From: Conidiobolus incongruus B7586
Lineage: Eukaryota; Entomophthoromycota; Entomophthoromycetes; Entomophthorales; Conidiobolaceae
DNA: 11,122 nt
Reading direction: 5' to 3'
Assembly: GCA_000697335.1 (NCBI GenBank)
Contig: JNEM01007061.1
Location: 1-11,122 of the forward strand
Shown here one piece after another: positions 8,216-11,122 of the stretch (position 1 is its first letter; each line of letters starts with the position of its first letter). A program made the position numbers and the translations under genes. The notes below the pieces were generated by a model. It was not told where the DNA came from and did no database searches. It saw nothing but the letters and a program-made list of their open reading frames with translations.

Positions 8216-9163
8216 ATGCTTTTGAATTATAATACGATTTTGGTAATTATGAGTTAATTTATATCCTTTGTGTTTTAATTAATATCAAATAGGATAGTGA
8301 TAAGTTGACTTTAGTTCCTTATCGACCTGAGCATGTTGCTAAATATCATGATTGGATGGAAGATGAAGAGATTAGAGGTATTTAGTACTAATTACTCTAC
8401 TTAAAAAAATTACTCACTTTTTTAAATCATAGAACAAACAGCTTCGGAGAGGCTTACTTTGGAGGAAGAATATGAAATGCAAGAAAGCTGGAAAAATGAT
8501 CAAGATAGTAATACACATAATATTATTTTATATCAAATACAAATAACTAAAAATCAATCAATAGAATGTACTTTTATTATTCTCGATAAGGTACAAGAGT
8601 TATCAGTTGAATCAAAAGAAATTTTAAAACCAAGTAGAATTTTAAACTCAAGTAATTAACAATATACTAAGCATAACCAATATAGAAATGATTGGTGATG
8701 TTAATATATTTATTCATGATTTTGATGGTGAAAAACATGGCGAGCTAGAATTAATGATTGCTGGTAATATCAACAATGAACACTAATTTATTCTCAAAAT
8801 TGACGCTTTATATAGAGAAAGATTATAGAACAAAAGGATATGGAACTCAAGCTATATTCCTAATGATGGCATATGGTATAGTCATCGAAATTAGTTTTCT
8901 AATTAGCTTTAACTCATTTAACTTAAATAGGCCATTTGAAAATTGGATTGAAGCGATATGAAGTCAAAATTGGTATAGAAAATCAAGCTAGTATTAACTT
9001 GTTCAAGAACAAACTTGGTTTTGAACAAATCAGCTTCTCGCAAGCTTTCCAAGAGGTTACATTGGAGTTACTTATAGAAGAAGGTAAATCATATCCCTGG
9101 ATTGAGCTATACCAAAAAGCTAAGAAATTGGAATATGATTCCTTTAAATGGAGCTATGAATAA
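8216..9163 (+). CDS. NAT9: NAT9-family GNAT N-acetyltransferase, six exons
   Basis: Exons are 8216-8242, 8293-8377, 8433-8633, 8686-8763, 8816-8875 and 8931-9163; introns are 50, 55, 52, 52 and 55 nt, all GT-AG. The 227-residue product aligns along its whole length with animal NAT9 (207 in human), from memory of that sequence. Exon 1 has only nine codons, but MLLNYNTIL followed by LTLVPYRPEHV matches the family N terminus closely, which fixes the start. Further matches are HDWMEDEEIREQTASERLTL (20-39), CTFIILD, MIGDVNIFI, the acetyl-CoA pyrophosphate-binding motif RTKGYG (135-140, R-x-x-G-x-G), YEVKIGIENQASINLF and LGFEQ followed by FQEVTLEL. Family members are GNAT enzymes; animal NAT9 has been linked to microtubule stability, while fungal substrates are unknown. 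The insertion between exons 3 and 4 before MIGDV makes it slightly longer than human. Its 3' end converges on the glutathione transferase gene, 176 bp away. Confidence 0.93.
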
Positions 9164-9339
9164 AATATAGAACTCTTATTAACCCAATTTTTCAATTCAA
9201 AAATCACTTTAAAGCTTAAATATCATTCAATTAGTTTTCTAGTTATTATAAATATTAAAACTAAAATATTAAGTTCAAACAACAGATAAAAATCTGATGA
9301 ATATTTACTTTACAATAATAAATCCAATGTAAATTCAAA

Positions 9340-10309
9340 CTAGGATTCCGTCTTGGATTGAAGTGTAGATTGTGGGAGTTTAGGTGGATTGACTGAAGAA
9401 GTTGGATTAGGACCTTGGGGACCTTTGTATTGAACACCCAAAAAATTGCAAATGTGTTCTAAACGATCACTACCAAAGAAAAATCCCTCTACTTTATCAA
9501 GTCGATAAACAAATATTGATGGTACACCGAAAATTCCTCTCGCAACTGTACGCTTTGTCACCGCAATCAGATCATCGCGAGTTTGCACGCCACTTGCTTC
9601 GTCAACAATCGATGCGCTACTGGAAAGACCCAAAGCAGTCAACTCATCAATCAGGACCTGTTGTTGAGAAATATCTTTCCCATCAATCCATAACGCTTCC
9701 TACAAAATACGCATATTACAAATTGAATAGTTTAATTATCCAAAATTTCTTACAAATAACTAAAAATTCAGTTAGTATATTGAGTATAATATTACAAATA
9801 TTATTAACTCACTCCCCTGGTGACAGTAATTAGCTGATCAGGATACTTCAATTTTATTAAAGTTAAAACTTGCTGGGCTAACATTGTTGATTCTGGTAAT
9901 TCCTCAGGCATTCCTTCGAAAGGAACTAAAATATGAATATTAGTCAAAGTAACGTAATAATAAACTAAAGTTGATATATACTATTAAATAGCTTGGTGGC
10001 TCTACCCATATCTTCTATCTTGTTCAGAATTAGTATTTATACAAAGATGAAATATATCTAAAACGTTTACATAGTAATCAAATTTTGCAGGGATTGAATA
10101 TGGACTCGGGTTTCCAGTATCCTAAAAAATTAACTTCGTTGAATTATACTAATAATATATAAATTATATACCACTAAAATCTGCTGTAATGATACAGGAA
10201 CCAATTTCAATTCAGCTTTCCATTCCTTATTATATCTCAAAATACTTTCAAATGCAAAATAACTATATGGAGAGATTACATCAAAACAAAAGGTAATTAT
10301 ATTGCTCAT
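9340..10309 (-). CDS. Kappa-class glutathione S-transferase / 2-hydroxychromene-2-carboxylate isomerase family (DsbA fold), six exons
   Basis: The family has a thioredoxin-like fold with a helical insertion and uses glutathione for conjugation, isomerisation or peroxide chemistry, in mitochondria or peroxisomes for animal kappa enzymes. Minus-strand exons are 10172-10309, 10071-10121, 9982-10018, 9813-9925, 9754-9759 and 9340-9699; introns are 50, 52, 56, 53 and 54 nt. The product has 234 residues (human GSTK1 has 226). FDVISPYSYFAFE at 9-21 holds the SPYS motif with the active Ser at 13. FEGMP at 78-82 matches the 'PF' region, ALWIDGKDIS at 117-126 fits the helical domain, FGVPSIFV contains the cis-proline at 175, and GSDR at 191-194 is the glutathione-contact loop. 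The last 25 residues are Pro/Ser/Gln-rich. There is no clear N-terminal targeting peptide and the end (TES) is not a peroxisomal PTS1 signal, so a cytosolic location is possible. The start ATG gives the standard family N terminus. The symbol is left blank because orthology within the family is not settled. Confidence 0.93.
9754..9759 (-). other. Six-nucleotide microexon (Leu-Phe) in the glutathione transferase gene
   Basis: TTATTT sits between a 53-nt intron with a perfect TACTAAC branch point (9760-9812, GTGAGT...TTTTTAG) and a 54-nt intron (9700-9753, GTAAGA...TTTGTAG). Both introns are phase 0. Including it gives TRGLFEALW, which lines up without gaps with SRELWMRVW of human GSTK1. Confidence 0.82.
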
Positions 10310-11122
10310 GTTTTTAACTATTTAATATAATCAGTTTAAGGATTGGCAACGTCACTTAAATGGTGAATTAAATTTGATTTTTAATAATTTACTTTTTAAT
10401 TATTACTAAATTAAGTGTAAAAGTGACTTTAGTTATTGCTACATTATGAAAAATAGATTATTTTATTCAAATAATTATGTTATCATATTTTCAAAATGAA
10501 TATTGTAAGTATATTATATAAATATATAAGATCAATATTGTAAAACAACTTGGCTTCTAAAATGTTAGTATTTTTGATAAAAATCAGTTGAATTAAGCTT
10601 CATTTTTACCAATTATTAGGGATTAAATTGGTTATATAATTGTAATATTATTTGATTTTAAGATCATCTTATATAGCTCTAAATTATAATAAAGTCAAAT
10701 AAACAATATAAAAAATTTTGCAAATTGAAAAATAAAATTTATAAATTAACTTGAATATTAATTTGTAATATAATATATATTATTGATAACATCTAAAAAC
10801 ATTTAATTGAACTATAGTATTATAGTTAATCAAATATAATGATTATAATAATATTGATTACTTATCACGAGTAAAAATAAAATATTATGATTTGCTTTTA
10901 ATTTTAATAATTTCATATGAAATTGATGACTTAAAATTACATTCTGTATTAAAAAAATAACAATTGCTAAATTTTATTTAAGGAAATATGTCTCTAAAGA
11001 ATTATTGAAAGTATATTTGATAAATATTTATCAAAAAATATTTAAAAATTATATCTTATATAAAAGTTGAATTTTTCGATATTTCATTACCCAATCATTT
11101 TGTGAAAAATATAAAAATAATA
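10310..11122. other. AT-rich sequence upstream of the glutathione transferase gene
   Basis: This 813-bp end of the window contains the promoter of the minus-strand glutathione transferase gene. Stop codons are dense in all frames and no coding exon, RNA gene or repeat unit was recognised. Confidence 0.6.

Noticed and set aside
9516-9833. Plus-strand frame of 105 codons
   Set aside because: It overlaps the well-supported glutathione transferase exons and introns on the other strand.
10496-10510. ATGAATATT followed by a perfect GTAAGT donor on the plus strand
   Set aside because: It could be a tiny first exon, but no acceptor leading into an open frame was seen in the remaining 600 bp.
1-11122. 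A novel defence, toxin or mobile gene cluster
   Set aside because: All identified genes are unrelated eukaryotic housekeeping loci; apart from the LTR fossil there is no sign of transfer or clustering.

Overview
The window looks like nuclear DNA of an AT-rich, intron-rich fungus. The evidence is a fungal-type gene set (condensin SMC4, the mitochondrial matrix protein Mam33/p32, a small fungal NCE101-like membrane protein), 17 inferred spliceosomal introns all 50-58 nt long, branch points resembling TACTAAC/T, and very AT-rich spacers. An early-diverging lineage (for example Zoopagomycota) would fit, but that placement is inference.

Layout. 1-2959 (minus): the first six exons of SMC4, cut by the left edge after the hinge. 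2960-3445: AT-rich spacer. 3446-3517 (minus): a tRNA-Trp(CCA) gene whose acceptor stem has two adjacent non-pairing positions. 3528-3836: a fossil solo LTR of Ty3/gypsy type, inserted 10 bp from the tRNA 5' end. 3837-4771: long AT-rich spacer. 4772-5530 (plus): intronless MAM33 with C-ending codon bias. 5879-6232 (minus): a two-exon NCE101-like membrane protein, with an (AT)14 tract just before its start. 6615-7960 (minus): a two-exon, 429-residue disordered basic protein with Cdk-type sites and an RVxF-like motif, not recognised. 8216-9163 (plus): six-exon NAT9-family acetyltransferase, divergent from the previous gene. 9340-10309 (minus): six-exon kappa-class glutathione transferase with a 6-nt microexon. 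10310-11122: AT-rich sequence with nothing identifiable.

The genes are unrelated housekeeping loci: chromosome condensation, mitochondrial matrix, membrane, protein acetylation and glutathione chemistry. There is no operon, gene cluster or defence/toxin system. The points most worth attention are the Ty3-like tRNA-targeted LTR fossil, the odd tRNA-Trp acceptor stem, the microexon in the glutathione transferase gene, the intron-length pattern, and the unrecognised Cdk-site protein.
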